A DNA stretch of 15,801 nucleotides from assembly GCA_964634685.1 (NCBI GenBank), contig CAZWLD010000043.1:1-15801 (forward strand). The letters are read 5' to 3'. This DNA is from CAZWLD01 sp964634685. GTDB taxonomy: Bacteria; Bacillota_I; Bacilli_A; Acholeplasmatales; JAEDCM01. Position 1 is the stretch's first letter. Each line of letters opens with the position of its first letter. This document shows, piece after piece, positions 7,413-12,941 of the stretch. Below the pieces are notes generated by a model. That model made no database searches. It was not told the DNA's origin and saw nothing but the letters and a program-made list of their open reading frames with translations. A program made the translations under genes and the position numbers.

Positions 7413-7451
7413 TTAAAATAGAAAAGAACTCTCTTAGAATAAAGAAAGTTC
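7413..7451 (-). terminator. Riboswitch-controlled terminator of the nup operon
   Basis: On the minus strand GAACUUUCUU (7451-7442) pairs with AAGAGAGUUC (7435-7426) over a 6-nt loop: 10 bp with one G·U. It is followed by UUUUCUAUUUU. The 5' arm is also complementary over 10 positions (three G·U) to GGGAAAGUUU in the aptamer, its P2 3' strand and J2/3. Ligand-bound aptamer should therefore leave the terminator free to form (OFF). Confidence 0.85.
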
Positions 7452-7506
7452 TCGAAAAAACGAAACGCCAAAAAGGAAATAAATTTCCATCAGGCTATTT
7501 ACATTT

Positions 7507-7574
7507 TCACGTAGTGCGGTCATTTAAGGTGCCGCGTAGAAACTTTCCCACCATATTAGGGTAATTATACGTAA
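7507..7574 (-). promoter_or_regulatory. Guanine-class purine riboswitch of the nup operon
   Basis: The aptamer core is complete on the minus strand. P1 is UUACGUA / UACGUGAA. L2 is AAUAUGG, J2/3 is GUUUCUAC, L3 is CCUUAAA, and J3/1 contains ACUAC. The specificity base (position 74 in B. subtilis xpt numbering) is C, which selects guanine/hypoxanthine over adenine. P2 has 7 positions with one A·A and one U·U mismatch. P3 carries a bulged A. It sits between a promoter and an intrinsic terminator ahead of nupN. Confidence 0.93.
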
Positions 7575-7601
7575 CCCGTCAAAATCTCTTTTGACAATTT
7601 T

Positions 7602-7629
7602 ATTATATAACAAAATTTCTACACTGCAA
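7602..7629 (-). promoter_or_regulatory. Promoter of the nup operon
   Basis: TTGCAG (7624-7629) and TATAAT (7602-7607) have a 16-nt spacer on the minus strand. The transcript would start near 7595, where a perfect 7-bp stem GUCAAAA-GAGA-UUUUGAC (7578-7595) begins, just 5' of the aptamer. Confidence 0.7.
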
Positions 7630-7632
7630 TAT

Positions 7633-7646
7633 ACAAAACGTTTTCA
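7633..7646. promoter_or_regulatory. cre-like palindrome (possible CcpA site)
   Basis: The minus strand reads TGAAAACGTTTTGT, which fits the CcpA cre consensus TGWAARCGYTWNCW at all but one position (C to G at the penultimate base). It lies just upstream of the -35 box of the nup promoter and just after the xpt stop codon. Short A/T-rich palindromes like this also arise by chance. Confidence 0.35.
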
Positions 7647-7655
7647 CAAATTTTT

Positions 7656-8225
7656 TTATCGTAAAATTACTTTTCCATTTTCAAAACGATCAACGATAGC
7701 GGCGCTTTCAACGCGGATTCCTTTTTCTTCTAATCGCTTTCTTCCGTTTTGGAATCCCTTTTCAACAACAATCGCCACACCAACAACCTTCGCATGAGCT
7801 TGGTTACATAAATCGATTAAGCCAAGACTAGCATTACCCTCCGCTAAAAAGTCGTCAACAATCAAGCAACAATCATTTTCATTTAAAAACCTTTTATCAA
7901 CACAGACGGTATTGCTTGTGCCCTTGGTAAAGCTATCGACAACGGTTGTGTATAAATTATTTTCATCAACAATTTTTGATTTGCTTTTTTTCGCAAAGAC
8001 CATTGGGATATTTCCATAGTGTCGAGCAACGCCAACACCAAAGGCAATACCTGAGGCTTCGATTGTTAATATTTTCGTTACGCCTTGGAATTTTGCCGCA
8101 AAATAAGCTCCAAGCTCATCTAGCAACTTTGTATCAATCTGATGATTAATAAATGAATCAACCTTTAAAATATCGGTACCAATTACCTTACCATCTTCAA
8201 TAATGCGTGATTTTAATGAATCCAT
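7656..8225 (-). CDS. xpt: Xanthine phosphoribosyltransferase
   Basis: Transfers phosphoribose from PRPP to xanthine (also guanine, more weakly) to give XMP in purine salvage; cytoplasmic. The protein is 189 residues against about 190-195 for the family. The PRPP-binding signature LIVDDFLAEGNASLGL lies at 121-136. IEASGIAFG (about 56-64) and VFAKKSKSK (76-84) match the Xpt pattern. The frame is open to a TTG at 8240, but GGAGG lies inside that extension, 8 nt before the ATG at 8225, which is therefore the start. The gene is preceded by a guanine-class riboswitch with its terminator, as in Bacillus. I see no terminator after it, so transcripts may enter the nup leader. In B. subtilis xpt is paired with the permease gene pbuX; here the neighbour is a nucleoside importer. 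Confidence 0.95.
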   Translation of the reverse strand: MDSLKSRIIEDGKVIGTDILKVDSFINHQIDTKLLDELGAYFAAKFQGVTKILTIEASGIAFGVGVARHYGNIPMVFAKKSKSKIVDENNLYTTVVDSFTKGTSNTVCVDKRFLNENDCCLIVDDFLAEGNASLGLIDLCNQAHAKVVGVAIVVEKGFQNGRKRLEEKGIRVESAAIVDRFENGKVILR

Positions 8226-8240
8226 GTTCTTTTCCTCCAA

Positions 8241-8267
8241 ATAAAAAATGCTTCCTTTGGGGGAAGC
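8241..8267 (-). terminator. Riboswitch-controlled terminator of xpt
   Basis: On the minus strand GCUUCC (8267-8262) pairs with GGAAGC (8255-8250) over the loop CCCAAA, followed by AUUUUUUAU. The xpt ribosome binding site comes directly after. The segment GCUUCCC can instead pair with GGGAAGU of the aptamer (P2 3' strand/J2/3), giving a candidate antiterminator. Confidence 0.87.
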
Positions 8268-8276
8268 AAAAAGACT

Positions 8277-8341
8277 TTTCGTAGCACTATATTTAAGGTA
8301 TAGCGTAGAAACTTCCCACCATATTAGGGTTATATACGAAA
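8277..8341 (-). promoter_or_regulatory. Guanine-class purine riboswitch of xpt
   Basis: P1 is UUUCGUA / UACGAAA, 7 perfect pairs. L2 is AAUAUGG, J2/3 is GUUUCUAC, and P3 is CGCUAUA / UAUAGUG around L3 CCUUAAA. J3/1 is CUAC, with the specificity base C (guanine/hypoxanthine). P2 is unusually weak: three G-C pairs plus A·A and U·U, with one base fewer than the nup switch on its 3' side. It lies directly upstream of the xpt terminator. Confidence 0.93.
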
Positions 8342-8352
8342 GCTATACTTCT

Positions 8353-8380
8353 ATTTTACAACAAGCAAATATTTAAACAA
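8353..8380 (-). promoter_or_regulatory. Promoter of xpt
   Basis: TTGTTT (8375-8380) and TAAAAT (8353-8358) with a 16-nt spacer, minus strand, just upstream of the aptamer. The -35 box lies within four to nine bases of the end of the prepilin peptidase gene, and no clear terminator separates them. Confidence 0.6.
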
Positions 8381-8383
8381 TAT

Positions 8384-9175
8384 TTAAACGTTTCCATTAA
8401 ATAATCCAATGTACCAATTGATGATTGTAGGACCAACCATCACGCAAATTGTCATCGCTAGGCATAAATAAGGTCCAAAAGGAAATTGAGCATCCTTTTC
8501 TCTTATTTTTAAGGCTTGAAGGATTTTTTCAATCAATAAGGCTAGGCACGCTGCCATCACAATCGCAAGGAGAATATTTTTCCAGCCCAAGAACAAGCCA
8601 GCCGCTCCTAGCAATTTGATATCTCCTCCGCCCAAGGCCTCCTTGTGTTTAATTTTACTAACGATTATTCCTAAAATCCAAATTGGGAAAAATCCTAAAA
8701 CTAAACCTAAAAGATGATCAAGTGTTGACATTTGGAAAATTTCACCATATTCATCAAAGTATAAATAATGATCACAAATAGTTGCGATAATACCAGCTAT
8801 TAGAATGATGATATGGATACGATCAGGTATGAGCATATATTTATAATCAATAAAAGAAACAACAATAAAGCAGGAAACAATAGCCATAAATAAATAGTTT
8901 CCAACGACCTCGCCAAAAATCAAATATAAAGCCAAATAGCATAGCATATTTAGTAAAGGAACGATAACCTCATTTATGCTTTTTTTATCACCATTAGGAT
9001 AAACTCTTTTAATTAAATATCCTAAAATAGGAATTGATTCATACCATTTAGTATAATTTCCATCCTTATCCTTTCTTCTTGAAAATATCTTAATTTCATT
9101 AGGCCACCTGTAAATAAACATGGTCATAACACCACCAATTATATAACCTAAGACTAGAATAATCGCAAGGACCAT
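8384..9175 (-). CDS. A24 family prepilin peptidase
   Basis: An integral-membrane aspartyl protease of the type IV prepilin/ComC family, 263 residues, which cleaves leader peptides of pilin-like proteins. The two catalytic aspartates are in SFIDYKYMLIPD (Asp 110) and GGGDIKLL (Asp 185). The N-terminal domain keeps the pattern WYESIPILGYLIKR (44-57) and the INEVIVPLLN segment. It lacks the two CxxC pairs that bind zinc in many members, so N-methyltransferase activity is doubtful. About eight hydrophobic segments are visible. The frame opens at a GTG (9193), but GAGGTG lies 6 nt before the ATG at 9175, so that is the start. No pilin, ATPase or secretion gene is nearby, so its substrates must be encoded elsewhere. 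Confidence 0.9.
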   Translation of the reverse strand: MVLAIILVLGYIIGGVMTMFIYRWPNEIKIFSRRKDKDGNYTKWYESIPILGYLIKRVYPNGDKKSINEVIVPLLNMLCYLALYLIFGEVVGNYLFMAIVSCFIVVSFIDYKYMLIPDRIHIIILIAGIIATICDHYLYFDEYGEIFQMSTLDHLLGLVLGFFPIWILGIIVSKIKHKEALGGGDIKLLGAAGLFLGWKNILLAIVMAACLALLIEKILQALKIREKDAQFPFGPYLCLAMTICVMVGPTIINWYIGLFNGNV

Positions 9176-9199
9176 TAATAACACCTCTTTCACAGTACC

Positions 9200-9208
9200 A
9201 TTATATCA
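9200..9208 (-). promoter_or_regulatory. Extended -10 promoter of the prepilin peptidase
   Basis: TGATATAAT on the minus strand is an extended -10 element. It lies about 25 nt from the ATG, so the leader is short. The -35 region (TTCCAT at 17 nt) is poor. Confidence 0.55.
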
Positions 9209-9241
9209 TTAATTCGTTGCATATGGAAACAATATTATCAT

Positions 9242-9330
9242 AAATCATTCATAAAAAATATGCAATTCATATTCAAAAACACTATCAAAAATATGCATTT
9301 TTACTTTAAAAACACTATCAAAAATATGCA
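9242..9330. repeat. Three 33-nt tandem repeats
   Basis: Two copies share an identical 23-nt core (9275-9297 and 9308-9330) containing ACACTATCAAAAATATGCA. A decayed copy (9242-9264) keeps AAAAATATGCA in the same phase, so the period is 33 nt throughout. On the minus strand the period is in frame and open, reading about 28 codons with an 11-residue repeat (MHIFDSVFKVK, MHIFDSVFEYE, LHIFYE-stop). The AGGAG before the first TTG is too close to be a good ribosome binding site. I treat it as a DNA repeat that happens to be open. Confidence 0.75.
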
Positions 9331-9393
9331 AATCTCCTAATATATTATTTACACGTTAGTTTTTACTTTTCTTAAAATACACCTATTTCAACA

Positions 9394-9442
9394 TTTTATG
9401 TTCTTAAAAGTGTTTATTCACAACACTTTTAAGAACATAAAA
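9394..9442. repeat. Perfect 21-bp inverted repeat with 7-nt loop
   Basis: The arms at 9394-9414 and 9422-9442 are exact reverse complements, ending in AAAAGTGTT and AACACTTTT around TATTCAC. Neither strand has a U-tract after the stem, so it does not look like a terminator. No adjacent ORF explains it. Candidates are a miniature mobile element remnant, a structural or operator site, or an RNA hairpin. Confidence 0.7.
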
Positions 9443-9460
9443 ATGATAATTTATTGGTTA

Positions 9461-9577
9461 TTACTTTTTATTGATGAACCATAAGCTTTTAATTAAATTT
9501 TTCGCCGTTTGAGCTAAAAAAAATCCAACAAGTGATAATAAATCTTGTTTATTAACCTGGTATAGGTAATAATATTA
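9461..9577 (-). other. Gene-free stretch with a 37-codon open frame of coding-like composition
   Basis: Between the inverted repeat and the terminator of the next gene I find no convincing gene. One minus-strand frame runs stop to stop for 37 codons and ends LAQTAKNLIKSLWFINKK, which reads like the tail of a real protein. It has no start codon with a ribosome binding site and I do not recognise it. It may be a 3' gene relic or chance. The rest of 9443-9621 is A/T-rich without visible signals. Confidence 0.25.
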
Positions 9578-9621
9578 CACATTGTTAGAAGCATAAAAAA
9601 TCATTCAACCCCATTATTGCA

Positions 9622-9656
9622 TAAAAAAATCTCTTTAAGTAATAAACCTAAAGAGA
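9622..9656 (-). terminator. Terminator of the CNNM/CorC gene
   Basis: On the minus strand UCUCUUUA / UAAAGAGA (8 bp, 11-nt loop) is followed by seven Us, just after the stop codon of the CBS-domain membrane protein. Confidence 0.87.
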
Positions 9657-9663
9657 ATTTTTC

Positions 9664-11019
9664 TTATTCAGAATCACTTTCTGTGACATCTTCAATTTTT
9701 AAGATAACCGAAATAATTCTTCGATCCTCAACCTTTTCAACTGTGAAATAAAGCATTTTGCTATAATCAACGTATTTATCATTTTCATCATCACGACGAA
9801 TAAAATCGGATTTATAGGTCACAACCATTCCCTCTTCTGGGACATCCTCAGCCTGCTCGTAAATAAAGCTAGCGACCTTGATATATTTATCATCAGGGGG
9901 ATTACCTAAATCTAACCTATCAAAAAGCTCAGATATTTCCATATTCGCATCAATTTCATAGGTGTTTTCATCAATTTCCTTAAAGAGCTCAGTGAATGAT
10001 TCATCATGCTCATCATAGATTTCACCAACTAATTCCTCTAAGGCATCCTCCATCGTCACGATTCCGGCTGTTTCTCCATATTCGCCACTGACAATGGCCA
10101 TATGAACCTTCTTTGATTGAAGCTCCTTTATTAAGGCATCAACCTTCATTGATTTCGATACATAAACCGCTTGACGCACCATTGACTTAAGATTAATCTT
10201 TTGTTTTTTTAGAAGCTTAGTAAAGAAATCACGTTCATGAAGAATACCAATAATATTATCCTTGTCATCAACGAAAACCGGGATTCGTGAATATTGGTTT
10301 TCAAAAAATGTTTTCTTTATTTTCTCGACATCATCGTTAACATTTATTGCCACAACATCAATACGAGGAACCATAATATCCTCAACTGTTTTGTCATTTA
10401 AATCCAAAACACTATTGATTAATTCAGCCTCATCATCCTCTAAAACGCCCTCTTCGCTCATCGTATCAATAATATGATTAAGCTCTCCTTCGGTTACTGA
10501 AGGCTCTTCGCTTTCTTTACTGACAAGCTTTTGTAGTAAATAGAATAAAATCGTGATTGGCTTTAAAATAATGTTTAAAATATTGATTATGACCGCATAA
10601 TAAATACAGAAGCCATAAGAATATTTCTTGGCCATTGATTTTGGTAAAATCTCACCAAAAATCAAGACAACGACGGTGATAACGGCCGTTGACATAAAAT
10701 CAGCCATATTCGGATTTTCAATAAATCCGGCAAATAAACGAACCGATAGAGTTGCCATTAAAATATTAACAATGTTATTACCAACTAAAAGCGTTGATAA
10801 GGTTTTGTTAAAATTCTCTGCTATCGATACGGCTGTTTTAGCTCCTTTTTTTCCTTCCTCTGCTGAAACCTGAAGCTTAACGATATTAACGCTCGAAAAA
10901 GCTGTCTCAGCCGAACTAAAGAAAGCTGACAAAATAATTAAAATTGCAACGATGGTAATTAAACCACCATTAATAGTGGGCACAAATTCGCTCAGGTAAT
11001 ATATATCCGGAAGATCCAA
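9664..11019 (-). CDS. CNNM/CorC family membrane protein with CBS pair
   Basis: The protein is 451 residues with the full architecture of the HlyC/CorC (CNNM) family: an N-terminal DUF21 membrane domain (about 18-165) with SSAETAFSS (35-43) and GEILPK (122-127), two CBS domains (about 217-270 and 280-335, the second ending in the conserved MEDALEELVGEIYDE), and a C-terminal CorC_HlyC domain (about 345-445). Relatives export or otherwise handle Mg2+ and bind ATP at the CBS pair; MpfA of Bacillus/Staphylococcus is an example. The only plausible start is TTG at 11019, since an in-frame TGA lies 9 nt upstream. AGGAG sits 11 nt before it, so initiation may be weak. No paired partner gene is adjacent. 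Transport role is inferred from family. Confidence 0.9.
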   Translation of the reverse strand: MDLPDIYYLSEFVPTINGGLITIVAILIILSAFFSSAETAFSSVNIVKLQVSAEEGKKGAKTAVSIAENFNKTLSTLLVGNNIVNILMATLSVRLFAGFIENPNMADFMSTAVITVVVLIFGEILPKSMAKKYSYGFCIYYAVIINILNIILKPITILFYLLQKLVSKESEEPSVTEGELNHIIDTMSEEGVLEDDEAELINSVLDLNDKTVEDIMVPRIDVVAINVNDDVEKIKKTFFENQYSRIPVFVDDKDNIIGILHERDFFTKLLKKQKINLKSMVRQAVYVSKSMKVDALIKELQSKKVHMAIVSGEYGETAGIVTMEDALEELVGEIYDEHDESFTELFKEIDENTYEIDANMEISELFDRLDLGNPPDDKYIKVASFIYEQAEDVPEEGMVVTYKSDFIRRDDENDKYVDYSKMLYFTVEKVEDRRIISVILKIEDVTESDSE

Positions 11020-11147
11020 GATAGTTCACACTCCTACTTTTTTTAAACTGTTTTACATACTTTTTTTACCTAATAAATTTACTTTGACACTCAATAATTA
11101 GTGGATTTATAGACTTCTTTATGTCTAATTATGAATATCAAATAATA

Positions 11148-12059
11148 TTATAGCATATCAAAATGGGATTTTAAATAGTCAATTGCTAAAAAGTAGCCTT
11201 TTTCCTTCATTCCCATAATTGTTTTATCGACAACATCGGTGATATAATCAACCTTTCGGAAGTCCTCGCGGTTGTTAATATCCGATAAATGAACCTCAAC
11301 CTTCGGGATATTTAAGCATTCAAGGGCATCTCTAATCGCAATTGAGGTATGCGTATAGGCTCCTGGATTAATAATCAAGCCATCGAAATTAAATGCATCC
11401 TGAATGGCATCTATAATCGCACCCTCATGGTTAGATTGGAAATGCTTCAATTCAAAAGGCGCATATTCCGTTAAATTATGAATAATTTCATCTAAAGTCA
11501 TTTCGCCATAATGATCCTTATTTCTTTTACCAAGCATATTAAGATTTGGTCCATTGATAATTAAAACACGCTTCCATCTTAACACCTCATTAATATGACG
11601 AGCACAATCAATTGGGGTAGTGTTATTAGTTACCCTAACATCCGCAAAGGATTCATAAATGCCTTTTCGCTCTTCATAAAGCTCCTCTAGGGCCTTTCTC
11701 TTTAGTAATGGACGAACATTTGGGTCGATAGCTAAACGTTGCTTGATTAATTCAATATCCGTTTCAATCCAAATGATCTTTCCGCCCGCCATTAAATCCT
11801 TATTTGTCGGATCTAAGACCGTACCGCCACCGCAAGCGACAACGCAATTATCCTCGTCCTTGAAGCTGGCTAAAGTGGCCTTTTCACGTTCGCGGAAGCC
11901 CATTTCTCCGTAATAAATAAAAATATCCGGAACTGTCATTTTATATTTCTTTTCAATTTCTAAATCTAAGTCATATAAGGGACATCCCATTAGCTCTGCT
12001 AGTTCTTTTCCAACAGATGATTTACCAGTACCTGGCATTCCAATTAAATAAATACGCAT
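11148..12059 (-). CDS. Fused shikimate kinase / type II 3-dehydroquinate dehydratase
   Basis: A 303-residue, two-domain enzyme of the shikimate pathway. Residues 1 to about 160 are shikimate kinase: P-loop GMPGTGKSS (7-15), DLD (30-32), GEMGFRERE (51-59), CGGGT (76-80) and lid RPLL (116-119). Residues about 163-303 are type II dehydroquinase: INGPNLNMLGKR (168-179) with the lid arginine, catalytic Tyr 184 in HYGEMTL, QSNHEG (208-213), NPGAYTHTS with His 237, and EVHLSD (255-260) with Arg 264 in REDFR. The usual HLSN is HLSD here. All other key residues appear present, so both halves should be active. The two activities flank the AroE step (3-dehydroshikimate to shikimate). The junction is in one continuous frame. 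AAGGAG within the miaA tail serves the ATG, 3 nt after the miaA stop. Confidence 0.93.
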   Translation of the reverse strand: MRIYLIGMPGTGKSSVGKELAELMGCPLYDLDLEIEKKYKMTVPDIFIYYGEMGFREREKATLASFKDEDNCVVACGGGTVLDPTNKDLMAGGKIIWIETDIELIKQRLAIDPNVRPLLKRKALEELYEERKGIYESFADVRVTNNTTPIDCARHINEVLRWKRVLIINGPNLNMLGKRNKDHYGEMTLDEIIHNLTEYAPFELKHFQSNHEGAIIDAIQDAFNFDGLIINPGAYTHTSIAIRDALECLNIPKVEVHLSDINNREDFRKVDYITDVVDKTIMGMKEKGYFLAIDYLKSHFDML

Positions 12060-12062
12060 TTT

Positions 12063-12941
12063 TTATTTCTCCTTTAAAAAATTTTTAGCTTTATTGACAC
12101 AATCGAAAATGGCTTTTTCATCTTCCATATCAACAATTTCAATATCATCATTTCGCTTAAACCACGTTATTTGTCTTTTCGCGTAATGGCGCGAATTTTT
12201 TTTGATTTCAGCTATCGCCTCATCTAAGGTAATCAATCCCTCAAAATAAGGAAAGAATTCCTTATAGCCAATCGCATCCGGCTTGATTCCTTCATTATAT
12301 AAATCTCTTACCTCTTTTAAAAGACCAGCTTCCATCATTAAATCAACTCTTTTATTGATTCTTTCATAGAGCCTTTCTCTTTCCATCGAAAGACCAAAGA
12401 TTAAACAATCATAGACTAATTGATGTCCATCCTTATTATCGGCAATTGATTCTTTATTCTTTAGAAAAAGTTCCAAGGCTCTTAAGACTCTTTTTCGATT
12501 ATTCATATGAATATAGGAAGCCTTAGGATCTAATTTTATGAGCATCGAATAAAGCTCTTCATTCGAAAGATGGGCATATTCCTTTTCAAATTCAAAATTA
12601 CGTCCTTCTCCATCGAAATGATAATCACGGATGGCCGCATCAATATAAAGGCCCGTACCACCACAAATAATCGGATTTTCAATTTCTTCAATTTTTTCCC
12701 TTACAGCCTTTTGAAAATCGCAAACACTGTAGGGTTCTCCATAATCAAGGAAATCAATGAGATGATGAGGAATTCCTTCCATCTCTTCCTTTGTTATTTT
12801 GGCACTTCCAATATTTAATCTTTTATACACCTGAACACTGTCACCACTAATAATTTCACCATCGATAGCTTTAGCTATTTCAATCGATAGCTTGGTTTTT
12901 CCAACTCCCGTTGGACCTAAAATAACAACAACCTTTTTCAC
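12063..12941 (-). CDS. miaA: tRNA dimethylallyltransferase
   Basis: Transfers a dimethylallyl group from DMAPP to N6 of A37 in tRNAs reading UNN codons. The protein is 292 residues, slightly shorter than the usual 300-315. Motifs: P-loop GPTGVGKT (9-16), SGDSVQVYK (32-40) with the catalytic Asp 34 and the substrate-binding segment, ICGGTGLYI (92-100), RKRVLRALE and the C-terminal YAKRQITWFKR typical of MiaA. The start is GTG overlapping the mutL stop by 4 nt (GTGA), with no strong ribosome binding site, so translation is probably coupled to mutL. mutL-miaA is a common Firmicute gene order. Confidence 0.95.
   Translation of the reverse strand: MKKVVVILGPTGVGKTKLSIEIAKAIDGEIISGDSVQVYKRLNIGSAKITKEEMEGIPHHLIDFLDYGEPYSVCDFQKAVREKIEEIENPIICGGTGLYIDAAIRDYHFDGEGRNFEFEKEYAHLSNEELYSMLIKLDPKASYIHMNNRKRVLRALELFLKNKESIADNKDGHQLVYDCLIFGLSMERERLYERINKRVDLMMEAGLLKEVRDLYNEGIKPDAIGYKEFFPYFEGLITLDEAIAEIKKNSRHYAKRQITWFKRNDDIEIVDMEDEKAIFDCVNKAKNFLKEK

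Noticed and set aside
7283..7471. 62-codon open frame across the nup riboswitch expression platform
   Set aside because: It starts at a TTG without a ribosome binding site, runs through the terminator stem, and is better explained as regulatory leader. Only the 18-codon frame with GGGAGG inside it was kept, at low confidence.
7507..7574. Adenine-specific riboswitch
   Set aside because: The specificity base in J3/1 is C rather than U in both aptamers, so guanine/hypoxanthine is expected.
8226..8240. TTG start giving five extra residues on Xpt
   Set aside because: The extension contains the GGAGG ribosome binding site that serves the ATG at 8225.
8367..8385. Terminator after the prepilin peptidase
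   Set aside because: A 7-bp stem of only A-T pairs (AAATATT/AATATTT) overlaps the xpt -35 box and the stop codon, too weak to call.
9242..9330. Short CRISPR-like array or coding repeat gene
   Set aside because: Spacers of 10 nt are too short and similar. As a gene it lacks a well-placed ribosome binding site and is under 30 codons.
11041..11147. Terminator between aroKQ and the CNNM gene
   Set aside because: Only short 5-6 bp A/T-rich inverted repeats (TAGAC/GTCTA) are present, without a U-tract, and no clear promoter could be assigned either.
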